From Solidesulfovibrio alcoholivorans DSM 5433 (GTDB lineage: Bacteria; Desulfobacterota; Desulfovibrionia; Desulfovibrionales; Desulfovibrionaceae), in assembly GCF_000702665.1 (NCBI RefSeq), contig NZ_JNJA01000008.1:153498-217497 (forward strand): a DNA stretch of 64,000 nt. Direction: 5' to 3'. The position numbers and the translations under genes were made by a program. Each line of letters starts with the position of its first letter. The first letter of the stretch is position 1. Below the pieces are notes generated by a model. That model worked only from the letters and a program-made list of their open reading frames with translations. It did not search any database and was not told where the DNA came from. Positions 63,765 through 64,000 of the stretch are shown here, one piece after another.

Positions 63765-63800
63765 TGCCTCCTGGCCCACCCCGAAAGGGGGCTGCCGGAG
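63765..63800 (+). repeat. Intergenic palindromic repeat, shortened copy D
   Basis: GCCTCC-TGGCC, then CCCC-GAAA-GGGG and GCCGGAGG, form an imperfect dyad related to the ends of copies A and C. It begins about 24 bases after the argG stop and may act as its transcript end. The last ~260 bases of the window hold no gene. Confidence 0.5.
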
Positions 63801-63839
63801 GATCGGTTGGGACCGTCGGGCGGCGGGACGACGGACCAT

Positions 63840-63912
63840 GTGTTCGCGGAAATTGCCCGGGCGACGCAGGCCGCAAAGCCGGCCGGCACGTCCGGGCAAT
63901 TTCCGCGAACAC
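63840..63912. repeat. 21-bp perfect inverted repeat with 31-bp spacer
   Basis: The arm GTGTTCGCGGAAATTGCCC plus GG (63840-63860) is repeated as a perfect reverse complement at 63892-63912. The spacer holds a smaller GGCC/GGCC dyad. It differs in sequence from the palindromic repeats elsewhere in the window. A T-run (63969-63974) lies ~55 bases further on. It may be a long RNA hairpin, a miniature mobile element or a protein-binding dyad. Confidence 0.8.
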
Positions 63913-64000
63913 GGGTGCCAGCGGCGAAGCGCCGCAGGTGAAAAGGGTGGGGAGTCCCCCCTTGAGAGTTTTTTAGGGGAGGGTGGGGGCCCGGGGGAGG

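Overview
The window is GC-rich bacterial chromosome, densely packed and mostly housekeeping, from a sulfate-reducing deltaproteobacterium of the Desulfovibrio/Solidesulfovibrio type. Three things point there: a perR-rubrerythrin-rubredoxin-like operon, an archaeal-type ADH synthase instead of a classical DAHP synthase, and the style of the signalling genes. No tRNA, rRNA, insertion sequence, prophage or CRISPR array was seen.

Layout. 1-244: the start of a proV-like ABC ATPase, leaving the window. 482-2439: a small lipoprotein and rarA. 2749-6281: nadC-nadA-nadB (de novo NAD synthesis), ending at a bidirectional terminator facing hisH-hisF (6408-7822). 8050-11226: mutL and divergent alr. 11416-16345: guanine deaminase, an ABM-domain membrane protein, a sigma54 response regulator, a small membrane protein and a methyltransferase. 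16380-20931: divergent biotin genes (bioF-hydrolase-bioC and bioA-bioD). 20928-23553: two AT-rich small genes, then an MFS exporter with its TetR regulator. 23712-27764: ADH synthase behind a tyrosine attenuator, a beta-hydroxyacid dehydrogenase, an SGNH hydrolase lipoprotein and an orphan modA. 27780-31089: a histidine kinase and two response regulators, one with GGDEF, in overlapping frames. 31514-37744: a Cys-rich protein, yjcH-actP acetate symport, a nucleotidyltransferase, a CBS protein and a DnaQ-like exonuclease. 37821-39033: perR-rbr-rdl, ended by strong terminators. 39133-42019: AI-2E-family, rhomboid and PH-domain membrane proteins.

42094-57598 is the most unusual block: a GlrK/QseG/GlrR-like kinase-lipoprotein-sigma54 regulator set, followed by a minimal FtsX permease, a LolD-like ATPase, a 1670-residue permease carrying a degenerate M28-peptidase-like domain, two large polytopic membrane proteins and a LytS-type sensor fused to a PP2C phosphatase. 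The last five genes are almost contiguous and look like one transport/envelope system with its own signalling output.

57600-64000: a chemoreceptor pseudogene, rpoZ-dnaJ-TPR-moaC, two small secreted proteins on the other strand, argF-argG, and a repeat-rich right end.

The clearest new regulatory feature is at 24569-24764 (minus strand): a promoter, a 32-codon leader peptide with four consecutive Tyr codons, and an intrinsic terminator, directly upstream of the aromatic-pathway ADH synthase. A second theme is a family of intergenic palindromic repeats (6325, 7843, 34004, 63765) and a separate 21-bp perfect inverted repeat near the right end.
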